Assembly: GCA_022616415.1 (NCBI GenBank)
Contig: JAKEEU010000336.1
Coordinates: forward strand, 16,296-80,295
DNA from: Candidatus Zhuqueibacterota bacterium
Lineage (GTDB): Bacteria > Zhuqueibacterota > Zhuqueibacteria > Zhuqueibacterales > Zhuqueibacteraceae
Reading direction: 5' to 3'
Length of the DNA stretch: 64,000 bases
The notes under the pieces are model-generated. The model did no database searches. It was not told the origin of the DNA and worked only from the letters and a program-made list of their open reading frames with translations. A program made the translations under genes and the position numbers. This document shows, piece by piece, positions 17,197 through 26,002 of this stretch (its first letter is position 1; every line of letters begins with the position of its first letter).

Positions 17197-17590
17197 ATGC
17201 TATTGTAGTCGTATTGATTGTTGATAACGCGAATATTCTTGGAATGATAAAATATGGTAGGGCTCCAGACCGTTGACCGCTGAGACCTTGCGCATTGAAA
17301 TCGCCGGCGACCGTCTCATTCTTCACCCCGTGTCCCGCCGCAAGAATTATCCCTCGGCAAACGCAATTCTCAAAGTTCAAAAGAAGATTGAGCGAATTAA
17401 TAACAAAACGGCACGCGCCAAGGGTTTGACAAAAGCAGAATTGGATGTGGTCATCAAATCTGTACTGATTGACAAAAAACAAGCTTGGTTTTGGACGATT
17501 GGCTGGCAAAAAATGGAAAGAGAAGCCGACCGTTCTCGCTCGTTCGAATTCGACAATGTGAAAGATGCCCTGGAATTCTTGCATAAGTGA
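17190..17590 (+). pseudogene. Decayed AbrB/MazE-like antitoxin
   Basis: The best-preserved part starts at a TTG at 17273 (105 residues). It begins with ETLRIEIAGDRLILHPVSRR, the typical second half of a SpoVT-AbrB domain, and ends with FWTIGWQKMEREADRSRSFEFDNVKDALEFLHK, the usual tail of these antitoxins. The first half of the AbrB domain is missing from this frame. A short frame from 17190 to 17276 (VDNANILGMIKYGRAPDR) may be its remnant in another frame, or the remnant of a MazF start. I infer frameshift and deletion decay. Confidence 0.55.
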
Positions 17591-17661
17591 AAATTCGACT
17601 CGAAGACGCGCTTCTCCTACGACGCATCGGTGAGCATGACAAAGTGTTAAGAAATCCGTAA
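17587..17661 (+). pseudogene. C-terminal remnant of a RelE-type toxin
   Basis: 24 codons starting with a GTG that overlaps the antitoxin stop. The peptide ends LLLRRIGEHDKVLRNP, which matches the conserved last strand and tail of RelE-like toxins found after AbrB-type antitoxins. The rest of the toxin is deleted. Assignment rests on this short motif and on position. Confidence 0.5.
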
Positions 17662-17690
17662 TCATCGCTAGCTTCTTTAGCGAAAACATT

Positions 17691-18776
17691 TCAGAGTTCA
17701 ATCACCCTCCCCTCCGGCCCTTTAAAGACATGCGTCCAATAACGATAATTTCGCGTGCCAATCACCGGCGGCACAAGAGAAACCGGTTCGCCTAATGCCA
17801 GCTTCAGACCGAGATAGGGAAGATTGACGCCGGCGGCGCGGCAGAGGGCGATGGTGCCGGAAGTTCGCGGATTGATTTCCAAAATTTTTGGATGCCCGTC
17901 TTCGGCGCGCTTGAATTGTAAATTGGCGTTGTAATTCAAGCCAACTTTGAGTGCGATGCGAGCAGCCAAATCGGCTAACGCCGGATCGTCGACGACTTTG
18001 CCCTGGTAAGTCAATCCGAAACGGACGCGACTACGCTCGCGGCAAACCGTGCTCAGAATCTCACCGTCACGCATGAGCAAATCCACGCTATACTCCATGC
18101 CGGGCAAATGCTCGGTGAGCAACAATGGCGGAAAATTTTTTGATTCGGTCAGCAGCCGCAACGCGTGTTCAAATGTCAACGAATACAACGATTCTTCCAC
18201 TTTTGCCGAGAACAGCGCTGCGGCTTCGACGGCGTTCGGATCGAGAATGCGAAAGCCGCGCGAGCCGTGGGCCACGCCGGGCTTGAAACAAATTTTGCGT
18301 TGCGGGTAGCCGAGTTGCTTGACCGCTTGCTCGAACTCATCCAAATTTCTCGCCGCCGCAAACTCCGGCATGCCGAGATTTGCTTCGGCTAAAAATTCAT
18401 GCAAGCGAATCTTATCCGTCGCGATCTCCAACGCTGCGGCTGAGGCAACCGGGATCACGACATTCATCTGCTGAAATTGCGGCAGCGCGCGCGCGAGCGG
18501 AAGCAGCTCAAAATCCGTCAGCGGCACAATCGCCTCGACGCGGTAGCGCGCCGCGAGGGCGAGCATTTGAGGAATGTAATCCGGAGAGCGGCCCGGTGGG
18601 ACAACGGCAAACCTGGAGGCCAAATGATAGCCGGCGACGTCATTGTCCATATCCACGGCGATGATGTCGATTTGGCGCTCGCCGTTTTCCAGCAAGCAGC
18701 GAAAAATATCGGGCCAGCCGGGCGCGCCGGCGCCGGTTAAGATGACGGTGAGATCACGAAAATTGGTGGAAGCCAT
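17691..18776 (-). CDS. ATP-grasp ligase, carbamoyl-phosphate-synthase-like
   Basis: 361 residues from the ATG at 18776 (a TTG three codons earlier is possible). An N-terminal Rossmann-like segment (ILTGAGAPGWPDIF) is followed by the ATP-grasp core: DKIRLHEFLAEANLGMPEF, CFKPGVAHGSRG (ATP-binding loop), LLLTEHLPGMEYSVDLL and the metal site KILEINPRTSGTI. ATP-grasp enzymes activate a carboxylate as acyl phosphate and join it to an amine or other nucleophile. As last gene of the surface-glycan cluster it probably adds an amino acid or modifies a sugar acid. Substrate unknown. Confidence 0.87.
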   Translation of the reverse strand: MASTNFRDLTVILTGAGAPGWPDIFRCLLENGERQIDIIAVDMDNDVAGYHLASRFAVVPPGRSPDYIPQMLALAARYRVEAIVPLTDFELLPLARALPQFQQMNVVIPVASAAALEIATDKIRLHEFLAEANLGMPEFAAARNLDEFEQAVKQLGYPQRKICFKPGVAHGSRGFRILDPNAVEAAALFSAKVEESLYSLTFEHALRLLTESKNFPPLLLTEHLPGMEYSVDLLMRDGEILSTVCRERSRVRFGLTYQGKVVDDPALADLAARIALKVGLNYNANLQFKRAEDGHPKILEINPRTSGTIALCRAAGVNLPYLGLKLALGEPVSLVPPVIGTRNYRYWTHVFKGPEGRVIEL

Positions 18777-18816
18777 ATTTTCCAAAATAAAAAGCTGCGC
18801 AATTATTTTGCCATAA

Positions 18817-19611
18817 TCATCTTGCGATAAACTGTTTTTGAAACGCGCGATCGTAGTCCGTCCGTTTCGCCAGAATTTTTTCGTATTGTTCGATTTTGTC
18901 TTGAATGCGCGCCGTGACGGCTTCGCAATCTTTTAACATTTGCTGCTGCAATTTTTCCCGCCAATCGTGGCCGGCGTTGACCCACCAAATCGGATGCGCG
19001 AGAAAACAGTAATTGCGCTGGTTGTACAGATGCTGGCAAAAACAACCTTCGCGGAAGATGCCGTTGCTATCACTCAAATATTTGAATTGGCCATTTATAA
19101 ACTTCGGATCATACGCATCGTGGCGCACCTGCGGCGGATAATCGACCTTTTGATGGCTCAACAACGGCAAGTGGCGCGAAACCGAAATGGCTTCGCCGCC
19201 GGTGACAGCGGAAAGCAATTCGAGATCACGCGCAATGCCGGTGCGGAAATCCCAACCCATCGCTTCGTAATAAGTCGGGTCATAATGCAAACCGATTTCG
19301 TGTCCCAATTCAACCAAACGCCGCAGATCGCGCGAGCCGGCGAGGCTCACGGCGTCGTAAAAATCGCTGTGTAGTTGCACAAAGTAGGTGGCGCGAATGC
19401 CGAGCGCGTGTTCCAACGTCGCCATTTCCAGAGCCGGCGCCATGCCGCTGTCTAAATCGTGCCGCAGAATGATGAGCGTCTTGTCGTGGCGCGGCACAGT
19501 TGTGTGATTGGCAAAATTGGTGACGATGAAATTCTGCGAAGCGATTTCGAGAATTTCGCGATAGTGTTCCAAGCTGAATTGGCACAGACTTTTCATCTTA
19601 TCATTCCACAT
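18817..19611 (-). CDS. Polysaccharide-deacetylase-like protein
   Basis: 264 residues. The motif ILRHDLDSG near residue 50 resembles the metal-binding aspartate motif of carbohydrate esterase family 4, followed by GIRATYFVQLHSDFY and ELGHEIGLHYDP (HxxxH-like). The usual C-terminal catalytic histidine motif is less clear. It has no signal peptide, fitting a cytoplasmic sugar-nucleotide or lipid-linked glycan step. It lies 35 bases after the methyltransferase gene and 40 before the ATP-grasp gene. Confidence 0.78.
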   Translation of the reverse strand: MWNDKMKSLCQFSLEHYREILEIASQNFIVTNFANHTTVPRHDKTLIILRHDLDSGMAPALEMATLEHALGIRATYFVQLHSDFYDAVSLAGSRDLRRLVELGHEIGLHYDPTYYEAMGWDFRTGIARDLELLSAVTGGEAISVSRHLPLLSHQKVDYPPQVRHDAYDPKFINGQFKYLSDSNGIFREGCFCQHLYNQRNYCFLAHPIWWVNAGHDWREKLQQQMLKDCEAVTARIQDKIEQYEKILAKRTDYDRAFQKQFIAR

Positions 19612-19646
19612 GCAAGTGAAATTGAACCGGCCAATATTTTATGAGA

Positions 19647-20405
19647 TCACTTTTTTAGAAGTTGCAGCTCCCCGACATACAAAAACGCCCACCCCTGAAA
19701 CTCATTTTCATGCTCGATGCAATCAATCTCGGTACATTGATAACGCGACAGTCCAAACGTGGTGACGAGTTGTTCCTGCCGCTCAAAAAACTGCGTGTGG
19801 TAGTTATCGGCATAGAGCCGAAATTTTTGCTTGGGCACGAGCACGATGATTTTTTTTCGCGCGACGCGTTTTAACTCCGCCACGGCCTTTCCCAAATCTT
19901 TGACGTGCTCGAGCGTATGGCAGCAGGTGACGTAATCAAATGCCTTGTCCGGAAATGGGATGCTTTCCGCAAAACCTTCTTGCCACGCAATCTGCACGCC
20001 GGCTTCTAACGCGCGTTCACTCGCCTGTTGCAACGCTACTGGGCTGACATCCATGCCGGTCACTTGAAACCCGGCTTGCGCCAATCTGGTCGCCAATGTT
20101 CCCATGCCGCAGCCGACTTCGAGCACGGAGCCCGGCTCGCCCAATGCAGCCAAGATCATCGCCGCGTCAGTCTCTTCTACGCAATCGTTGCGGTGATGTT
20201 TCCACACGGCGTCATAGGCGCGTTGCCATTCTTCTTCGGAGAGCGCATGAAATTTCTTCCGCCAATCGACATCGAACCAACTGCCGTACTGGCGTTGCAG
20301 CGTTCGCCGCGCGAAAAAGCGTTGGTTGATAGCGCTGAGGCCGTCGCGCGCCCAATCGGGCAATGAACGTTTAAAACGAATATAAGCTGTGTGCAGTTTT
20401 GACAT
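19647..20405 (-). CDS. Class I SAM-dependent methyltransferase
   Basis: 252 residues. The SAM-binding motif VLEVGCGMGTLATRLAQ (residues about 97-113), the acidic loop VTGMDVSP and the post-motif YVTCCHTLEHVKD mark a class I methyltransferase of the Methyltransf_11/25 type. Residues 1-90 form a helical lid. It belongs to the glycan cluster, so O- or N-methylation of a sugar or attached amino acid is likely. Confidence 0.88.
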   Translation of the reverse strand: MSKLHTAYIRFKRSLPDWARDGLSAINQRFFARRTLQRQYGSWFDVDWRKKFHALSEEEWQRAYDAVWKHHRNDCVEETDAAMILAALGEPGSVLEVGCGMGTLATRLAQAGFQVTGMDVSPVALQQASERALEAGVQIAWQEGFAESIPFPDKAFDYVTCCHTLEHVKDLGKAVAELKRVARKKIIVLVPKQKFRLYADNYHTQFFERQEQLVTTFGLSRYQCTEIDCIEHENEFQGWAFLYVGELQLLKK

Positions 20406-20492
20406 TTTTCCGGCTGAAAATAATCCATGCGGAGAGATTCATTCGGATTCACGCGAAAAACTCAGAAGAAAAAGCGGCAGGTTCGATGAAGA

Positions 20493-22220
20493 TCAGGCTT
20501 TAACCGCCCTTCTCCACATTTCAAAAGATAACCACCAGTGAACTTGAGCGGCGAGCGCAGTTTGGCCACGATAAAATTTTTCCACCATGCTGCGGATAAA
20601 AGGATAATCATACGCCGGATAAGATTTGACTGGATTGGAATTCACCAAGTCTTGCACCTCCGTCGCACTGTGGTAAAGAAATTCGATAACGCTGGCATCG
20701 GTGAAAGTTTGCCCGAGCCTGGTTTTGAGCTTTGTCCAGGCCCACGCCGGCACAGTGGAAAAATAAAACGGATACGTTGTGCCTCCTTTTACCAGTGAAT
20801 AACGCGCCAAGCGTGGAAACCGTTGGCGAATCAGTTGGCGAAACAGCCGGCCGTTTTTTCTCATGGCAACGGCGGTTTTAAACAGGCAGTTCAACAACGA
20901 CGGCTGGGCAAATGGCATGTAGCTCATGCATTCGCCGTCCAGCCGGCTTTGCTCGAAACCATACGCATTCGCCAATCGCGTTCGTATCGCCCAAAGCTCC
21001 AAAAAGTTTTCGCTGCCGAAATCGTGAATCGGGGGCATCTCTCGCCATAAGGAGGCGATTTGCTCTTCGACGCCTTGCCGCATCATTTGCAAAACCTCCG
21101 GGATAAAGATTGGCGGACGTTGAACGCGAAGATAAGGATAAATCGACGCGGGATCGCCGCTGTGCAGCGCGGATTTTCCTTTGAGCAGCAGGCGGTTCAG
21201 AAATTGCCGGCGCGCAATTTCGCCGAAACCGCCGTCGATAACGATCCTTTTGCAGTTGTAAAGTTGAGAATAATGGCGCAATTTGAGAATGGTCGAAGTC
21301 GGCTCGATGAATTGCGTTTGCCTGGCATAATCTTGCAAAAGTTGCATGCACTTTGGCCCATCCGGAAGAGGATCGTTAAAATAATCTTGCAAGAAATTCT
21401 CATCTCGTGCTATCGCCCGCGAGATGCGCACGTCCGGGTCCTCCGTAACGCCAAAAACATGCAAATAAAAATCAGCGCGCTTTGGGGAAGCCAATAAAGC
21501 CAGTAGCGTGCGCGAATCCAAGCCGCCGGAAAGGCCCAACGAAATGGCGAGCTCCCCGCTCGTAACTGGATTCAAGAAAGCCTCAAGAACTTCGCTAGAG
21601 TCTTGGCCGTTATAATCCGGGTCTGGCGTCCAGAGAGTGTTACGTAATCGGGCCGAAGTTGGCGACAATGAGGCAAAGCCATTCGGGCCGAGCCGGCGGA
21701 CATTTTTCAGAAAAGCCCCGTAGCCGATTTGGTTAAAGATCAACCAGTTCGATCCACACACGGCAAAATCCACTTCATTCTGCCGGCGCAGCGCCGCAAT
21801 CCAATCCAGTCGGGTTGAAAAAATGGTTCCACCATCAAATGGAGTGAGAAAGAGCGTCCGTAAGCCAAGTTGGTCGGTAAAACATTCGACACCTTGCCCT
21901 CTCCGTTTTATAGCAACAAAATGCCCGTCAAGCCTTCTTAGCTGTGGAGACGCTGCCGATAAAATCTGCCGCCAATCTGCTGCATTCAAGAACCTGCATT
22001 TTTGCACGCTTCTCTCTAATCCGATTCCGGACACGGCCCATCCTTCATCAGGTTGCTTGCTGGAAAACGAGCCATAAAAGCAGGTCTCCGGCAATCCTCC
22101 AGCCGCGAAGTAAGCCGTGGATGAGTGAGAGGCGAAATTCGGCTCCGGATGCAAGGCCTGAAAATGGCTCATGCTTTCGGAGGATAAATGGGGACCGACA
22201 AAACCGAATATCCAACTCAT
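20493..22220 (-). CDS. Asparagine-synthase-like amidotransferase with Ser in place of catalytic Cys2
   Basis: 575 residues with asparagine-synthetase B architecture. The C-terminal synthetase domain has an intact ATP-pyrophosphatase loop (LGLSGGLDSRTLLALL). The N-terminal Ntn glutaminase-like domain begins MSWIFGFVG: the nucleophile after the initiator methionine is Ser, not Cys, so it probably cannot release ammonia from glutamine. Such proteins in glycan clusters are thought to transfer amines or use free ammonia. It lies 22 bases after the flippase stop. Confidence 0.83.
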   Translation of the reverse strand: MSWIFGFVGPHLSSESMSHFQALHPEPNFASHSSTAYFAAGGLPETCFYGSFSSKQPDEGWAVSGIGLERSVQKCRFLNAADWRQILSAASPQLRRLDGHFVAIKRRGQGVECFTDQLGLRTLFLTPFDGGTIFSTRLDWIAALRRQNEVDFAVCGSNWLIFNQIGYGAFLKNVRRLGPNGFASLSPTSARLRNTLWTPDPDYNGQDSSEVLEAFLNPVTSGELAISLGLSGGLDSRTLLALLASPKRADFYLHVFGVTEDPDVRISRAIARDENFLQDYFNDPLPDGPKCMQLLQDYARQTQFIEPTSTILKLRHYSQLYNCKRIVIDGGFGEIARRQFLNRLLLKGKSALHSGDPASIYPYLRVQRPPIFIPEVLQMMRQGVEEQIASLWREMPPIHDFGSENFLELWAIRTRLANAYGFEQSRLDGECMSYMPFAQPSLLNCLFKTAVAMRKNGRLFRQLIRQRFPRLARYSLVKGGTTYPFYFSTVPAWAWTKLKTRLGQTFTDASVIEFLYHSATEVQDLVNSNPVKSYPAYDYPFIRSMVEKFYRGQTALAAQVHWWLSFEMWRRAVKA

Positions 22221-22242
22221 AATGCTTTGCAGATGTTCAAAG

Positions 22243-23748
22243 TCAGATTTCGTCCTGAATCAGCGAGGTTTGCTTTTCGTTGCGAGATTGCCGTTTTCCG
22301 CGGCTTTTATTAAACAGCGCCGATAAGCGTCGCAACTCGCCCTTCTCGAAAAATCCAATCAGAAAAAGCGCGACTGGAAATGCAATGAGCAAACCGGCTT
22401 TTTGCCACGGCGCGGTCCAAAACCAATAACCCAGGATAAACACTGCTGTGCTTACCACGACTAATTTTGCCAACCGCTTCCATTCGTAAGTAATCGGATA
22501 AAGCCGCTGCGCCACAAAGTAAAGCGCGACGGCCATTGAGAAGTAAGCCAATGTTGTTCCCAGCGCGGCGCCGTTCATCCCGAAGATCGGGACGAGCGTA
22601 TAGGTCGCGGCCACTTTGATGACGAGGCTGAGTCCAGTGATGAATGGCAGGTAAGCGGTTTTCTTTTCCAAATGAACGCCGATGATGAAATTGACATACG
22701 CGCCGAAGAAAATATAAGCAAGCAAAATTGCCGGCACGACCGAGGTGCTGTTCCAATATTCCGCGCCGAACAACGTTTTCGCGCCGATGCGAAGATGCAC
22801 CAATTCGTTGATGAACAAGCTGGCGCCGAGAAAACAAGCGGCGCACACCAGCATGAACAAGGTGAAGATGCGCGCAAAAAGGGGTTTGGCGTTTGGCTCT
22901 TTTGAAGCGCTGAGAAAAAACGGATGCCAGGCAAAGCGAAACGCGGCGACGAACAAATTCATCAACATGCCGAGCTTGCAACCAGCGCCATAAAGTCCGA
23001 CGGTGCCCAAATCCGTCAATTGCTGGAGAATAAACCGGTCGATCACGTCCACCAAATAGACCGAGAGCGTTGACGGCAAATAGGGCAAGCCGAATTTCAG
23101 CAAATCCATATAAACCGCGCGGCGCATCGTGGGCCGCAAATGGCGCATGGCAACCGGCAGCACCGTGACGAAGGTGAACGCAGACGAAATGAGATTCGAT
23201 TCGAAGACGCCGTGCAAGCCGCGGCCGAGCTTGACGACGAGCCAGTAGGTCGTCAAAAAATTAACAATGACATTGGCAATTTTGAGAACGACATAAAGCG
23301 TCGAACGTTCTTCGGCGCGCAGTAAAAGAAAAGGAATGATGGCCATGGAATCAAGGAACAAAATCCCGGCCATCAAAATGATGATATAGCGATAGTCGGC
23401 GCTATCCAAAATCCAAGTTGACAACGGCGAAGCCAACAGATAACCGCCGAGCATAATCGTTGCCGACATCAGCAAGATCGACCAAAAGCCGGTGTTGAAG
23501 ATAGCGCGTTTCTCTTCTTCTCTGTCCGCCAAAATATAGTAACGCAGAAAGGCGGCATCGACGCCATACGTGGAGATGATCGTCATGATGCCCAACCACG
23601 CGAGCACGACGGTGACGACGCCGTAATCTGCTTTGGGAAGATAATGCGTGTAGAGCGGAAGCAGCAGAAAGCTGATGGCGCGGCCTAAAATGGTGCTGAT
23701 GCCGTAAACCGCGGAATGGCTGGTGAGGCGTTTGATGCTGGCAAACAT
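22243..23748 (-). CDS. Wzx-type polysaccharide flippase (MOP superfamily)
   Basis: 501 residues with 12 to 14 hydrophobic segments spread along its length. The N-terminus (SAVYGISTILGRAISFLLLPLYTHYLPKADYG) is the classic polysaccharide synthase/flippase signature. It moves lipid-linked oligosaccharide units across the inner membrane. It is the first gene of the minus-strand cluster and implies a Wzx-dependent O-antigen, capsule or exopolysaccharide made by the genes downstream plus glycosyltransferases not present here. Confidence 0.92.
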   Translation of the reverse strand: MFASIKRLTSHSAVYGISTILGRAISFLLLPLYTHYLPKADYGVVTVVLAWLGIMTIISTYGVDAAFLRYYILADREEEKRAIFNTGFWSILLMSATIMLGGYLLASPLSTWILDSADYRYIIILMAGILFLDSMAIIPFLLLRAEERSTLYVVLKIANVIVNFLTTYWLVVKLGRGLHGVFESNLISSAFTFVTVLPVAMRHLRPTMRRAVYMDLLKFGLPYLPSTLSVYLVDVIDRFILQQLTDLGTVGLYGAGCKLGMLMNLFVAAFRFAWHPFFLSASKEPNAKPLFARIFTLFMLVCAACFLGASLFINELVHLRIGAKTLFGAEYWNSTSVVPAILLAYIFFGAYVNFIIGVHLEKKTAYLPFITGLSLVIKVAATYTLVPIFGMNGAALGTTLAYFSMAVALYFVAQRLYPITYEWKRLAKLVVVSTAVFILGYWFWTAPWQKAGLLIAFPVALFLIGFFEKGELRRLSALFNKSRGKRQSRNEKQTSLIQDEI

Positions 23749-23942
23749 TTTTTATTTCTCAGGAACAAAAAGCGCAACGGTTGCGTTAAAGCCATTACCA
23801 AAAGTTTGGTTAATATACCGAGCGTCAATTCTAAAGTCAAGTGGATTATTTTTCTTAAATTTAGCGCCGAAACCAATGACCGGTTGAAAAATTTTTCGTA
23901 TTTTGCGCTTAAATCGGCAGCTCACCAACTCGTGGAGCGTCT

Positions 23943-24689
23943 ATGATTCAAGCCCAAGCCCGCAACAAGCTGAATCAGGATGATCGGCAGTTCATCGTGA
24001 CGGCCCTGCGCCGGCAAGAGGAAAGGGACGGCACCATTTTGCAACTGCTCGCCGACGCCGACATGCGCGACGCCATGTTGGATCATCCTCGGCTTTTTGA
24101 ACACCTCCTGGAATTTCGGCAAACCACCTCCATCTCACCTTTTCTATATTTCTATATTCTCGTTCGCCACGCTTTGCGCGAGTTTAAAATTGACGACCGC
24201 GCGGTGGCCGATTACGTCGCCACTCTGCTCGCGGAGTTTGGCCAGGGCAACCGCATGCACCGGATCGACCGCAAATCCACCAAAGAATACAAATATCTCG
24301 TCGATCTGATGGCGGAGCTGCTGGACGCCAATTCCGAGCAGACGTTTTACGTGCAAAGCCATCTCGGCAATTACGCGCTGTTCATGACCGGCATTTTTCC
24401 GGATCACGTTTATCATCGCGCCAAATATCATCCGCCCTCGCCGGATTTCAGCTATTACGAGCAGGTCGGCAGCGCCAATTTTCAGCACGCTTCGCAGCAC
24501 CGGATGGCGGAGAAATTTCGCCTGGCGGATATTCTTTATCTGCTCGGCCAGCAATTTCGCCAAGTGCGCCTGGCGCTGAATCACCTGACGGATTCGTTTC
24601 TCCATCTTGACCGCCACGCCGGCACGACGGATCGCGTGGTGCGGCGGCTGGACAATTTCCGCGAAAAGCGCGAACTGGATTTGGAATAA
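23943..24689 (+). CDS. Conserved hypothetical protein, helical
   Basis: 248 residues, mostly charged helix, no signal peptide or membrane segment. I do not recognise a domain. Features: a tyrosine/histidine-rich middle (YVQSHLGNYALFMTGIFPDHVYHRAKYHPP) and a histidine/arginine-rich C-terminus. It is divergent from the flippase and is followed by another hypothetical after an octamer-repeat element. The two are probably functionally paired. Confidence 0.7.
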   Translation: MIQAQARNKLNQDDRQFIVTALRRQEERDGTILQLLADADMRDAMLDHPRLFEHLLEFRQTTSISPFLYFYILVRHALREFKIDDRAVADYVATLLAEFGQGNRMHRIDRKSTKEYKYLVDLMAELLDANSEQTFYVQSHLGNYALFMTGIFPDHVYHRAKYHPPSPDFSYYEQVGSANFQHASQHRMAEKFRLADILYLLGQQFRQVRLALNHLTDSFLHLDRHAGTTDRVVRRLDNFREKRELDLE

Positions 24690-24692
24690 ACA

Positions 24693-24770
24693 GTTGGCTG
24701 GTTTGCCGGTTAGCCTGTTGGCCTGTTAATTGACAAACACACAAACCGGCGAACGGGCGAACTGGCTAAC
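24693..24770. repeat. GTTNGCCN octamer element, two inverted arms
   Basis: Five octamers in register (GTTGGCTG, GTTTGCCG, GTTAGCCT, GTTGGCCT, GTTAATTG at 24693-24732), then a complementary arm whose reverse strand reads GTTAGCCA, GTTCGCCC, GTTCGCCG, GTTTGTGT, GTTTGTC. It fills the gap between two plus-strand genes. Related elements are at 35716 and 37600. Confidence 0.85.
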
Positions 24771-24784
24771 GCCTTTTAGAAACC

Positions 24785-25456
24785 ATGTCATTACTTGCCG
24801 ACATTCAAACGCTCACGGAGCGTACCTATCATCCGACCGGCGTGAACTTCGAGGAATTTTTGATCAGCCGCGAGCGGTTTCGGTACCTGTCGCAATTCGA
24901 TTTGCGCTCGCGCGAGCTGCCGGCTTTGGCGCGCGTGTTCTTCCGAATTGCTCGCGGCCGGCTGCACGTGGGGATTTATTATTCCGCCGAGTTGATTGAT
25001 GCTCTTGAAGTGCACGACCCACGCACCGGCCTTTCCGAGAAAAACATCACCGCTTTTCGCGTGTTCATCGAAGAGATCAATCACGCGGTGCATGGCGCTT
25101 TGAAATTCATGGAGGGACAAACGAACATCCACGGGGAGAGCTTTGTGCGGGATTTGGAGTTACAGGCCAAGATTGACAGTTATTTTTTGCTCAAGTATTT
25201 CGTCGCCTATTTCAACGAGAGCCGCCAGCTCGAGCAGATGGATCGCCTGTGGCTGCGCCACCATCTTTTTGAGTGCAACGACGCCAATTACGATTCGCAG
25301 GAATTGAGCGCGATTTATGCCGAAGCGCTGCAATGCGGCGAAAAATACACCCGCTTCATCGATGCCCTGCCGCCGGCGGAACGACTGCAAGAGATTCGCC
25401 GGTTTCGTTCCCTGCCGTATGAAATGAAGAGGCAGTATATCAACTTGCTGCCTTGA
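24785..25456 (+). CDS. Conserved hypothetical protein
   Basis: 223 residues, soluble and helical, acidic and aromatic-rich (FRVFIEEINHAVHGALKFMEGQ; KYFVAYFNESRQLEQMDRLWLRHHLFE). I do not recognise a family. It may bind metal through several conserved-looking His, Glu and Asp residues. It follows the 23943 gene on the same strand, 95 bases away with an octamer element between. Confidence 0.68.
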   Translation: MSLLADIQTLTERTYHPTGVNFEEFLISRERFRYLSQFDLRSRELPALARVFFRIARGRLHVGIYYSAELIDALEVHDPRTGLSEKNITAFRVFIEEINHAVHGALKFMEGQTNIHGESFVRDLELQAKIDSYFLLKYFVAYFNESRQLEQMDRLWLRHHLFECNDANYDSQELSAIYAEALQCGEKYTRFIDALPPAERLQEIRRFRSLPYEMKRQYINLLP

Positions 25457-25474
25457 GAAAAAGCAAAAGCATTT

Positions 25475-25538
25475 GACAAAATAATTTGGGGACAAAATGA
25501 TTTAAAAATTATTTTGACACTCAATCATTTTGTCAAAT
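25475..25538. repeat. 16-bp periodic A1-A2-A1'-A2' element (GACAAAATNATT)
   Basis: Four contiguous 16-mers: GACAAAATAATTTGGG, GACAAAATGATTTAAA, AATTATTTTGACACTC, AATCATTTTGTCAAAT. Units 3 and 4 are the complements of units 1 and 2 respectively (11 of 12 and 12 of 12 in the cores). It sits between convergent genes. The order lets it form either a long hairpin or a crossed pairing. Confidence 0.85.
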
Positions 25539-25567
25539 AAGCGCGTGCAGCTACATGCCCTGAAACG

Positions 25568-26002
25568 TTACGGCGAGAGCGTGGCTTGATGCTGCAAGAG
25601 TTTCCGCACGCGCTCTTTTAGCATGTCAACCAGAAACGGCTTGGCGAGAAAATCGTTGCGCGAGTCTTGCAGCAGCGGTTCGAGCTTGGCCGCGTCTTTC
25701 ACGCCGGTGAGCAGCAAAACAGGAATATGCGCGATTTGGGGATCGGAGCGGATGGCTTTCAACGTTTCGGCGCCGTTCATCACCGGCATGACAAAATCGA
25801 GCACGACGAGATTCGGCAGCTCTTGGCGGATCTTTTCGAGCCCCTCGCTCCCATCCTTTGCTTCAATCACTTCGTAACCTTCCTGTCGCAAGGCGTGGCG
25901 GATGAGACTGCGAATCGGCGTCTCGTCGTCGACCGTAATGATTTTCTTGCTTAGCGGCACGGGAACTGCGGGGTTAGCGTTCGTCTTCAAGTTATCAAAC
26001 AT
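25568..26002 (-). CDS. Single-domain CheY-like response regulator
   Basis: 144 residues: a stand-alone receiver domain after a 19-residue leader. Acidic pocket VDDE, phospho-acceptor aspartate in LDFVMP, switch threonine in LLTGV and lysine in AKPF are all in place. No output domain, so it acts by protein contact. No histidine kinase is adjacent. Confidence 0.92.
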   Translation of the reverse strand: MFDNLKTNANPAVPVPLSKKIITVDDETPIRSLIRHALRQEGYEVIEAKDGSEGLEKIRQELPNLVVLDFVMPVMNGAETLKAIRSDPQIAHIPVLLLTGVKDAAKLEPLLQDSRNDFLAKPFLVDMLKERVRKLLQHQATLSP

